This document shows positions 55,557 to 64,000 of a stretch of 64,000 bases of DNA, one piece after another. Source of the DNA: Notospermus geniculatus (Eukaryota; Nemertea; Pilidiophora; Heteronemertea; Lineidae). The DNA is taken from the NCBI GenBank assembly GCA_002633025.1, contig NMRB01001225.1, positions 69,083-133,082 of the forward strand, read 5' to 3'. Numbering within the stretch: position 1 is the stretch's first letter; every line of letters begins with the position of its first letter. Both the position numbers and the translations under genes were made by a program. Below the pieces are notes generated by a model. The model was not told the DNA's origin, made no database searches, and saw nothing but the letters and a program-made list of their open reading frames with translations.

Positions 55557-58160
55557 GAGGTAGGCACCGTGTTAATTTTTCGATTTTCAGAATCTGTGCC
55601 TTATTCTGCAGTGCTTGCACGTCAGACACGCTGCCTACTTGAAAAGTCCAATCAAAAATAATGAATAGTTAACATGGTCAGGAATCGATGTGTTTCAAGC
55701 GACAGATTTTGAGAGTCGCTTCGGTGAGGTACTCTTTTTATGTGCTAAACACCAAGCATTGATCTTGAAATCAATGCAGCCCATGATAGAGAAGGTTTGG
55801 AGGTAGTTTTGTACCCAGAATGGGACACACAGTTAAAGTTGGTTCAGCTGAAAATTTTACCCCTAAGCCCAATTAAGGGTACGGGTATACCGAACGCGAT
55901 CCGTCGTCCTGTGCGTCAAAGGCTTTGTTATTTTCCACTGCACTGTTTTTGAGACGGTCCCTAACAAAGCAGTTAGGCACACAGATCGTGTGGCTGAGAT
56001 GGACGCTATGATAACTCCTCGCAGATGATGTCAAAAATCAAACAAAATTAAACAAACTCCAATATAACTCAGTTCCACCTGACTTCCTGCCGTTGTTTGC
56101 GTATCAGTGGCTGGTCTCCGTTCCCGTGGAATGACCTGGTTTCACATCAATGGCCAGCCAGATGCGGTCTGAGGTGAATATTTTTTGGTATTTATTTTGC
56201 GCGTTCACGCAGATTTGGTTACGACCGCGAACCATGAGTTTATATTTGCTATATCTTAATTGATGTCTTATCAAATCTATTAAAAATCTCATTCCAGATT
56301 TTTTTGCAATGTTGCACAATGGCCTAAGTCAGCACATCCCATTTTTTGCCAGATTTTTTACATCCCTCTTCCTAACTCTAATGTCATCAATGAACAAATG
56401 AAAAATTATATATTTGCTAGAGCTTAATACCGTATTGCATTTGAGAGTTTAATGGTGTGTGCCATTATTATTGAATTAATACAATAAGGATTGCTCAGAA
56501 TGCTATTATTTCACTTGCATGAATTTGAATTCATAATTAGATCTCCTTGAACAGTTAGAATATACATAAGGGGGAATTTCTATTTGTATTTTATTTTTCC
56601 ATCAGGGCTGAAGCCATTATTGGCCCTGGTAAGTAAGGAAGAGGCCATCTCAAGCTACTCATGTTCCTCACTTGGATGGAATCTTTTACTTGCCTTTGCA
56701 AAGGCACAAGGTACTGTACAAGGCACCACGCTTACTGTCCCATGCGATGGACTTGAGAGCCAGGGACGACTGGCCCACATGGCCCGGATTCGAACCTGGG
56801 GCCTGCTGCTTAAGCGGACGCGATGATCACTATTTAAGATATTAAGGCTCACTTTGAACAAAGTACAATATTAGGGCTCGCCTTGAATAGTAACAATATC
56901 AGGGGTCAAAGACTCATCATGAGACCAACATGCCATCTCCTCCACTTGGGAAGAAACTCCACAATAGTTAGATTAATGTTACAACAGATCAAACACCAAC
57001 GTTCCACTGTCAGACAAGAAATAAACGACGTGATTACACGGTAGGAGGTGGCGTTTTCTCGCAGATGAAATTGCATTATGGGAGGCGAGGTGAATAAAAT
57101 AAACTCTTGTTATTTCGGCTCAATTGGGTCCGCCTTTTTGTAATGAACGTCGTAGGGGTGGACCGTGCCCTGGGTGGAATGTTTTTGTTAGAAATTCATT
57201 AGGTTCATGTAGGAGAGAGATAATGGAATATCTAACAAGTTTAAAGGGGACGTGTCTACATAGAGGCCTTCAAGGAATATGGGTCTTGAAGCTGTGCCCA
57301 AAAAAAGAGGACAGCGTTCTCACATTGTTCAGTATCGTCCTAATGCTAATGTCAGGTCAATCTTGTGATGACTGATTTTTATGCACCCTTTGTGTCAACA
57401 CCACGACCACGCAGAACAAATCAGTTGCCAACGACATGACTGCAGTTGCTTTTCATCCAATAATCGACATCAGTCACTGATCAAAAAGATCACGAATTGC
57501 AGGAGTTCTACGCCATCATCGCGACGGGCGTAATCCATTCGCAGTCGACCTGACTCGGGTTACGATTCACTGTGTGTAGATACCGCCTGTCCCGATGCGT
57601 GCTCATATTGACTTTGCGACCTGACCATGATTTCTTCACTTGATGCCGACTTTCCTGACGGAAAATCAAATACAAATACAAATTAAACCCTCAACCACAG
57701 TGATTACTGGGCACCAATGTTTCACTACATCACTCTGACCGCCTCTTCATTCCCATTCCAGTACCCAATCCACCATTCCTGAGACACCCTGTATACGTCA
57801 CCTCAGAATCTAACAAACACCCCCAGACTAAAAAGGTTAAATTGAGCTCCTAATGAAAATAAAGAGGGCCGGCCAGACTAATCTTAGGCGGGAGCTAAAA
57901 AGATACATCACCCTTTTATAAATAGTACAAAATGATCGGCGCGTTTGGGGGTGTGGCGATCAGGGGAAGGAGGAAATGAGAATAAGGAACAGCTGTAGAG
58001 GAGGGTCAGGAAACGGGCACGTATTAAACAGATGACTAATAGGAGGCGCCAGTGTTTAATGAGACTGTGTCAACTGTGTCTGTGATCTAAATGAAATGAT
58101 TTTATCATCCATCATTCAGGACTGAAGGCAGGAAATGGTCCGAGAGAGCCTGGAGGAGTA
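55557..58160. other. repeat-bearing region, no supported gene
   Basis: Contains a degenerate hairpin at 55890-55990 (GCGTCAAAGGCTTTGTTA.. and TAACAAAGCAG..GGC) and the dispersed repeat at 56604-56840. A plus-strand frame at 57124-57375 has no domain that I recognise. 57640-58100 shows nothing. Confidence 0.5.
56604..56840 (-). mobile_element. dispersed repeat with a tRNA-like B box
   Basis: GGCTGAAGCCATTATTGGCC, GGAAGAGGCCATCTCAAGCT and ACTCATGTTCCTCACTTGGA match 62437-62595 in reverse. Read on the minus strand, the outer end has GGTTCGAATCC near 56778-56788, an RNA polymerase III B box, so a tRNA-derived SINE head fused to this repeat is likely. No clear A box was found. Confidence 0.6.
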
Positions 58161-58162
58161 GA

Positions 58163-58345
58163 TAGGGAATAATGAATAAGAATATTTGGAATCTAGAATC
58201 TAGAACTGAGAATAAGGATATTTGGAATCTAGAATCTAGAACTGAGAATAAGGATATTTGGAATCTAGAACTGAGAATAAGGATACATGTATTTGGAATC
58301 TAGAATCTAGAACTGAGAATAAGGATATTTGGAATCTAGAATCTC
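58163..58345. repeat. tandem repeat with GGAATCTAGAATCTAGAAC units
   Basis: About five units of AATAAGGATATTTGGAATCT followed by one or two AGAATCTAGAACTG steps, so unit length alternates with the number of TCTAGAA steps. Confidence 0.9.
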
Positions 58346-58552
58346 GGATGAATTAAGTAGTCCCCCATGAATGGGTATTGCCTGGTACCAGGGTCTCGGA
58401 TGAATTTAGTAGTTCCCCCACGAACGGGTATTGCCTGGTACCAGGGTCTCGGACGAATTTAGTAGTTCCCCATGAACGGGTATTGCCTAGTACCAGGGTC
58501 TCGGATGACTTTAGTAGTTCCTCCATGAACGGGTGTTGCCTGGTACCAGGAA
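58345..58552. repeat. ~55-bp tandem repeat with TGCCTGGTACCAGGGTCTCG
   Basis: Four units, each TCTCGGAYGAATTTAGTAGT, a short C-run, TGAACGGGT, and ATTGCCTGGTACCAGGG with an internal CCTGGTACCAGG palindrome. It directly adjoins the preceding repeat and ends within 20 bp of the stop codon of the next gene. Open frames here are artefacts. Confidence 0.92.
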
Positions 58553-58569
58553 AAAGAAGAGAATCAGAA

Positions 58570-59535
58570 TCAGAAATTTGGTAAAAATACAACTGCATAC
58601 TTCCAGTTTAGCCCAAAGGACTGATGATTTCTAGGCTTGGTGCCCTTCACTACCTGAATCACCTTTCCATCATCAGTTGGTTTGACTAAAACAAAGGCCC
58701 CCCCTGATATTGTCCTGAATACCCTGTTATTTTCAATATGTATCACTCGTTCTTTTAGTTCAGGGCATTTACGCGAAAACTCCAGCTCACATAAACGTAA
58801 TTTCCTTCCCACACCAAAATAGTACCCAACCATGACCATTTGACGATTATTATTCCAGAAGCATGCACACTTTTGATGGGGAATTTTGGACTTTGATGGC
58901 AATATGTACTTCATTGGCCTATATTCATTTTGACTGTTGTAAAATATGAAAAAATGGTTTACACCGTTTGTGGCACATCTGAAAACATCTCCTTCACTGG
59001 TTAAAGTAACAAGTCCACCTTCAGCTTTAATTCTCCATCCGTTCGTTATATTAAAAGTGATGAAATCTGACCCTGACTTAATGATATCAAATACCCAAGA
59101 AAAATGTGACCCTCCTTTTTTACAACCTCGGATGAGTTTGTTATAGTGTATGCTTATGGAGAACTCTCGACCAAAACAGGGGTCTCCTGGGGGGTCTGAG
59201 AAAATGATGGCACCAGTCCATGTCGCTGAGTGCCTGCGTACGTCTGCCACAAGGAGTTTGTGTCTCGACGGAGTTGTAGCGATGCAGTAATGTTCGACGT
59301 TATGGCATTCATAGTCTGGGTGTCTCGGCAGAATAAACTTTCCTCCATTTGTAGCGTTATACTTTCTAATTTGCTTGTTGAGGTGGTAGATTTTAATAGA
59401 TAAATACGGCAAATTTTCTCTCATTTCAAACGTTACGAAGTCTCCTGTCTTTGAAACAAAGTAAGAAGAATATGGAGACGATACTGGTGGCGTAAACGTG
59501 GCTGTTATCCTTTTGTAAATCACAGAACTTTGGGA
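58570..59535 (-). CDS. exon of a probable secreted protein, unknown family (unit 1)
   Basis: A 321-codon terminal exon after the acceptor TTTTTCCTTCAG, phase 0 (SQSSVIYKRITATFTPPVSS..). The product has paired cysteines (ECHNVEHYC, CFG..GC, KCAC) and alternating beta-type hydrophobic patterns (DFVTFEMRENLPYLSIKIYHL; SDFITFNITNGWRI), suggesting an extracellular beta-rich fold. It ends NWKYAVVFLPNF. No recognised domain. An upstream ATG-bearing exon was not found. The next large exon upstream (60383-61494) is a similar length and probably a diverged tandem relative, or another exon of the same gene. Confidence 0.55.
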   Translation of the reverse strand, partial: SQSSVIYKRITATFTPPVSSPYSSYFVSKTGDFVTFEMRENLPYLSIKIYHLNKQIRKYNATNGGKFILPRHPDYECHNVEHYCIATTPSRHKLLVADVRRHSATWTGAIIFSDPPGDPCFGREFSISIHYNKLIRGCKKGGSHFSWVFDIIKSGSDFITFNITNGWRIKAEGGLVTLTSEGDVFRCATNGVNHFFIFYNSQNEYRPMKYILPSKSKIPHQKCACFWNNNRQMVMVGYYFGVGRKLRLCELEFSRKCPELKERVIHIENNRVFRTISGGAFVLVKPTDDGKVIQVVKGTKPRNHQSFGLNWKYAVVFLPNF

Positions 59536-59768
59536 CTGAAGGAAAAATGTATAGGTGTACAGGGCTGGACAGAACCAGATCAACTTCGAAGTGGCGGCTG
59601 CCAGACAATGAGAAAGACCTCAGCTTTAATTTCTCCTCTGTCACTGAAGAGAGAAGGATCACGTGGCAATGGGTTCGACAACAAGGCGGTGCAGCCAGGT
59701 GGCACATAAGAAAAGGGGCTGGAGAATGAGTCTGGGTGAAACGGGCACCCCAATACCCGGTCACCCTT

Positions 59769-60071
59769 AAGCCTCGGTTATACAGAGCACGGTTTGTGGT
59801 CCGGCATCCCACATACGGTTTACGGCCTGCAGAACGGGAATGCGGCTTGCCCGTTTTGTCGTTCCAACAAGATGCGGTGAAACGGGAAATTACAGTACAG
59901 AAGTAAAGAAATTGCTCTGGAGGCATTCAATGCAGCGTCCGGACACCGGAACGGCAAGTGCGGTGGCCGCGTTCTGTATAAACGGTTATAAGAAAATATA
60001 TTGAGGCATTCTGGACAGAAAACGCACACCGGATACCGGACCGCAAACCGTGCTCTGTATAACCGAAGCTT
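59769..60071. mobile_element. MITE with AAGCYTCGGTTATACAGAGC ends
   Basis: Left end AAGCCTCGGTTATACAGAGC-ACGGTTTGTGGTCCGG is mirrored at the right by CCGGACCGCAAACCGTGC-TCTGTATAACCGAAGCTT. The interior contains further CCGTTTTGTCG/ACGGGAA inverted pieces. Flanking A/T-rich bases suggest a TA-type target. It lies between the two related coding exons. Confidence 0.85.
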
Positions 60072-60382
60072 TATGATGAAGGGGTACTTGTTGACCTGCA
60101 GCAGAGGATGGTGGAGGGAGAGGCCTAGAGGGCCGAGGGTTGTGACGGGCTGCTGCTGCTGCTGCTGAAAGTTTTCCGAATGAAGGTTTTGGACTGTGGA
60201 TTGCTTGGTTGTGGATTCGCTTGAAACAGGTAAGAGGTTTAGGTATGCCAGTGAGGTCACGTGCGCCAGATGCACCATTTTGAGGTTTTCGGGGAGTTGG
60301 CCTACAAGACACTGTACCTTTCCAATCGCTTCAAGAAATACAACACCATATGCTTTGACGCCGATGGCGGCACATGATATTC

Positions 60383-61494
60383 TCAGAGTGTGTTTCTATA
60401 CAACAGAACAGTATTCAGTATCATTGTCTTTTTTCTCTTTAAACGAAACAAATATAAAATATCATCGTTCTGATTGAACGAAATGACATGCCTGACACTC
60501 TTGACTTCAAATCCGACTACTGTACGAGGGAATTTGTTACTACGATAATTTAAGTGCCTCCTCATTGTTGGTATACGTGGGGGAGAGTCAATTAGGCCAT
60601 TTTTCTGACTGCAAGGCACATCCACCAGTGCCGTTAGTCGATTTCTCCTCAATACCAAGCATGTTCCAGACCGGTAATCGCCTTGACGTACCGAAGTTTC
60701 CACACCCCACGGTTGATGCCGTCCAATATCCAGTCTACATTCTCGATAATTTCTGCCTTTAGCGAAGACAACGAACTTGACAAAACCAGCCTCCATGCCA
60801 ACGGAAAGAGCAACGTCAGTTCTATACAAGAACCCCCAAAATCTGCTCACGTGGCCTTGCAAAATACTCATTGGTCCATCGATTATTTTTGTTGCATTTT
60901 GAAGGACCATTCTGACATTGCTTTCAACATAGACCAGTTCGTAATCATAAAGGGTTAATGCCACATCCCATTTAGAAGTCAAGCGACAGAAAATGACCAT
61001 TTGATCATCAATGCGGGCCTCTAGATCCCTGTTATACTGACTGTGAAGACATTTTTCTTCCGCAGGTATATGTATCCTGCCAACATATTTGCCTTGAGTA
61101 AAATCGTACAAGAGAAATGTGCGTTCAGGTTTTCCCTTATAATGCAGAGTCACCACTTGGTAGGTTTTGCATATGTAACTTGTAACTCTTGCATGTTGTT
61201 TATAAAATGATGTGTTATACTTTGAATAAAAGGGGCCATACGGTTTTGACTGTTTATAAACTATATATCTGAAGTATGGAACCGGGTCTTCTACATACGT
61301 AAAGATGATGGAGGAAATTGAACTGTGGTACTTGAAGAATGGGTCTCCGTTGATGTTGGCAGTTGCGGGTGGTATCAAAACAAGTTTGTTTTTGATTCTG
61401 TAACATGCGTGCTTTTTCGCCTGGTGGTGTAGATCAGTATTCAATTCCAATGTCACCTGTGCACCAGCAATGGCTCTTGACACCAGGGGATCAC
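60383..61494 (-). CDS. exon of a probable secreted protein, unknown family (unit 2)
   Basis: A large exon after the acceptor TTTGATTTCAG, reading DPLVSRAIAGAQVTLELNTD.. The product is rich in aromatic beta-type segments (ISSIIFTYVEDPVPYFRYIVY) and has scattered Cys (HACYRIKN, YICKTYQ, EKCLHSQ, VIFCRLTS, YRECRLD, GTCLVL). It stops at ..VLLYRNTL, though the last residues may read past a donor. The first base is phase 2, which does not fit the phase-0 donor of the PAN-like exon upstream, so either an exon is missing or they are alternatives. Similar in size and character to the exon at 58570. Function unknown. Confidence 0.5.
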
Positions 61495-61682
61495 TGAAAT
61501 CAAATTAGTACTGGCACAGTTTCCCACCTTATGGCCAAATGCCAAGGTTCAAATGTGATGCCCGGTCCTGATCAATTTCCCAGACAAAAGGCGTCCATTG
61601 TATTAGGACCGGGTTTCAGTGTGCTGCCCTCTATCGAGCTATGATCTCCATTGCTGATGGGATCTTATCTTGCTGTTCATAC

Positions 61683-61946
61683 CTTTTTCTGATAAAGCCT
61701 CGCTCCGTCCATAGGTATAACCTCTGACCTCTCCATACACGTTCCTTTAGAGTGGCTTAATTGACAAATATAATTTGGTTCATCAAACATGACATTAAAC
61801 GTTGTGCATTTCTTGTTTGAAGCACACTGAAATGCACATTCCAAATCTGTTACAGTGTAAAGAAAACCCATATTTGGTTCCTTCAAAAACTTCGACCGTA
61901 GAATTGTTTGAAAAAGACCGGACACTATCGCCGTGCCAAAAGTCAT
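61683..61946 (-). CDS. PAN/apple-like domain exon
   Basis: Encodes about 88 residues from a possible ATG at 61946 (MTFGTAIVSGLFQT..) to AAG|GTATGA. The core LECAFQCASNKKCTTFNVMF..YICQLSHSKG..C matches the PAN/apple pattern: Cys-x3-Cys on a helix, C..FN, and a later C-L pair. Such modules mediate protein or carbohydrate binding in secreted proteins. It probably forms the N-terminal module of the downstream secreted protein at 60383. The signal peptide is not convincing, and a coding exon upstream is possible. Confidence 0.6.
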
Positions 61947-62067
61947 ATCGGCACGACTTTGCAAGGAATCTATTTGTTTACTGCAATCAACGATTACATG
62001 CTTTTAAATTTTCCTCACATCCTAAATTTTCTTGTAAGTTTCCCTGAAATGAACAAAATGTTGAAAA

Positions 62068-62222
62068 GCTACGACTCAAATTGAATTTTGAGGAATATAC
62101 CGGTAACCAAGACGACTAAAACAGCGAATCCACCAATACTTTATGCTACGACTCAAATTGAATTTTAAGAAATAACCAGTACCCAAGACGACTAAAAACA
62201 TGGAATCCACCAATAGTTTATG
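62068..62222. repeat. 77-bp tandem duplication
   Basis: GCTACGACTCAAATTGAATT starts at 62068 and again at 62145. Both copies run through CCAAGACGACTAAAA and ATCCACCAATA.TTTATG with few substitutions. Confidence 0.9.
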
Positions 62223-62436
62223 AAGTGCAATGCTCGATACCTAGCAAACCCCCATGTAAGTGTAAAAGACAATGGGTTGTAAACTGGTATCATGCAAGTG
62301 TTCTGTTATTCAGAATGGTGACTGGATTGTGGGGGAAGGAGTTTTGGCGATACTTGAAGCGCCCTGATAGCCGACCAGTTATCACGTCATCCACAAAGCA
62401 AGCGGCAGCTTCCAAGTCTGAATCCACCGGACCCTT

Positions 62437-62595
62437 CACGTCTGTCACATGGGACAGTAAGCCACGGTGCCTAATGTACCGCAAGGGCAAGTAAAATACC
62501 CCATCCAAGTGAGAAACATGAGTAGCTTGAGATGGCCTCTTCCGTACTTACCAGGGCCAATAATGCTATGGCTTCAGCCTTGACGGAAACACAAA
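62437..62595 (-). mobile_element. dispersed repeat, second copy (pair with 56604)
   Basis: Reverse-complement match to 56604-56760, with a 3-bp insertion in GCCATAGCATTATTGGCC. The frame read through it (62290-62508, minus) is element-derived and not counted as a gene. Confidence 0.7.
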
Positions 62596-62686
62596 TACAC
62601 AAAACAAATCTCTCTCATGGGACTCTGAGGTATTACTGCAAATTCCTGTTGGTGGCCTATACACAGGTAGCAACACTGTGCATGTA

Positions 62687-62892
62687 AGGGCTCAATTCCA
62701 TCAGCATATGGCATTGCTGTCGGCAGTAGCATCGGTGATTGTTCGAATCACTTCTATGTTGAGTCCACTGACTGTTTTGAGCAGTTTGATGCTGACGCGA
62801 AAGTGCGGTTGAAACAGTCAATGGACTCAACACAGAAGTGATTCGAACGCCGACGTTACCGCTGACGCCATATGCTGGTGGAAAGAAGCCCT
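62687..62892. mobile_element. fold-back MITE with AGGGCT ends
   Basis: AGGGCTCAATTCCATCAGCA-TATGGC on the left is mirrored by GCCATATGCTGGTGG..AGCCCT on the right. The inner arms GTTCGAATCACTTCTATGTT and GAGTCCACTGACTGTTT are mirrored as well. The loop is about 25 bp. Confidence 0.85.
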
Positions 62893-63299
62893 AACACGCG
62901 GGTCATCAATAAATACCTCTGGTGCCATTTAGCAATCTTTCTCAAGGGTGTTGCCAACTCTTTCTACGGGCACTATTCACCTATCTGGCTGCCAACAGCT
63001 AGGCCTACAACCATTTAGATGAATACTGCATCATGGAACTTTATTCACAATTAGGACAGTCTATAAACCTGAATGATGATGTCACCCGCAGCATTGGGGC
63101 TAATGAAAGCCGTATTGCTCCGTCATGGCTACTTCGGACGTGAAAAAAATGTGAACACTGACGCTCACATCCGTAACATCGTCCACAAAATGATACAATT
63201 GAAAAGCGTAAGGAGTGGAATAGACGAACACTTCTAAAACCAATGAGATATGGGACAGCATTGTTCTTGCTGGCAATGATACGGACCGTTTTTGCTTGC

Positions 63300-63455
63300 C
63301 AGGGGCGGATCCACAATTTTGGAAAAGAGGGGGTGCACTATGCTGGAAACATTGAAATCTGATTTGCTCCAAATTTCAGAATTTCACGGTCAATTTTACA
63401 GATTTGTTGGCTGAAAGGGGGCATGCGCCGGGTGTGCCCCCTGGATCCGGGCCTG
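63300..63455. mobile_element. CAGGGGCGGATCCA-type MITE
   Basis: Left tip CAGGGGCGGATCCA and right CCCCCTGGATCCGGGCCTG are imperfect inverted repeats. TGCTTGC lies on both sides (63293-63299 and 63454-63460) and may be the target duplication. GGGGCGGATCCA ends are a widespread MITE type in animals, usually assigned to hAT-like families. Confidence 0.65.
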
Positions 63456-63892
63456 CTTGCGTGTACCGGTACACATACATGTATCACATACTGATCATTC
63501 ACTACAAGTATATTGTGCATAAAATCACCTTCTTTATCGCAAGGTGTCTCAATTTATGGCGAAATCGCCGCTTTTGCCCAGGGCATTAGTACAGCATCCT
63601 TGATGACCAATCTGTATCATTTTGTGATTTTAGTCATCGAGGGCAATACAGCTTGCCAAGGGATTTTCCATGTGAAAGACTTCAGTTGAGGCTCCTACTT
63701 TTAAAATTTTGTCTAATGCAGCATGATATATAGGGCTACATATAATTGTACTCTCCGTACTGACCTTGCTGATCACTCCAGTTAGTCCATGCAGTCACGA
63801 ATTGAAAAGGTGGGACAATTTTGATATCGCTAGAAAAAACCTTAGAGCCAAAGACCATTGCCTCAACTCATACAGACTAAAGCATGCCGCAA

Positions 63893-63952
63893 ACGGGAGC
63901 TATCTGCTGAGCAAAAAGTTATTCGAGACCGTTTGCTCAGCAGGTAGCTCGC
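63893..63952. repeat. short inverted repeat
   Basis: GAGCTATCTGCTGAGCAAA and TTTGCTCAGCAGGTAGCTC flank about 20 bp. The right window edge is 50 bp away, so a larger element cannot be excluded. Confidence 0.7.
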
Positions 63953-64000
63953 GTGTGCGCATAATTTCGGTGAGTTTTTTGCCTCGCAAGGCAGAAAGCT

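Noticed and set aside
58353-58598. 81-residue repetitive frame before the secreted-protein exon
   Set aside because: Encoded by the 55-bp tandem repeat, with no independent evidence.
62290-62508. Minus-strand frame with VTDVKGPVDSDLEAAACFVDD
   Set aside because: Partly overlaps the dispersed repeat also found at 56604; no splice signals, so treated as element-derived.

Overview
This is a eukaryotic nuclear window. The genes have GT-AG introns, about a dozen small inverted-repeat transposon families lie between them, and there are no bacterial operons. Protein content (neurotrophin-like factors, an ankyrin/SOCS-box protein, a class A GPCR, ANL acyl-CoA synthetases, a PAN/apple module), a short (CCCTAA)n tract, and very frequent AGGCCTA- and TACATGTA-type words suggest a marine invertebrate. 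An ambulacrarian (echinoderm or hemichordate) is my best guess; a cephalochordate or lophotrochozoan is not excluded. Isolated N bases suggest a draft assembly. Layout: 1-8 kb is repeat-rich and holds one probable small minus-strand gene (3470-5021), an interstitial telomeric tract, nested and hairpin inverted-repeat elements and a 131-bp satellite. 8-20.5 kb holds the main feature: three tandem, same-strand genes for neurotrophin-like cystine-knot growth factors (A 8084-11523, B 14168-15286, C 18836-20359). Each has a tiny first coding exon and one large exon, and each has a similar upstream region (CRE-like site, CCAAT box, ATAAATTG element). The 5' flanks of B and C are paralogous over about 1.5 kb, so the cluster grew by segmental duplication. 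23-25 kb holds exons of an unidentified membrane protein. 27.5-34.3 kb carries an ASB-like ankyrin/SOCS-box gene and a four-exon gene for a 979-residue non-RD protein kinase, whose 5' end faces a cluster of four perfect TGACGTCA sites. 35-36.2 kb is a single-exon class A GPCR. 39.4-48.8 kb is a roughly tandem duplication: [flank - acyl-CoA synthetase - promoter-like segment] occurs twice in direct order, but the two intronless synthetase genes point in opposite directions. 48.8-55.6 kb contains exons of an unrecognised plus-strand gene that starts next to one promoter-like copy. 56-58.5 kb is repeats. 58.5-62 kb has minus-strand exons of probably secreted, cysteine-containing proteins with a PAN/apple-like exon. 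The genes do not form one pathway. The neurotrophin cluster and the synthetase pair are two independent examples of local duplication followed by divergence and probable gene conversion. No neurotrophin receptor gene is visible.
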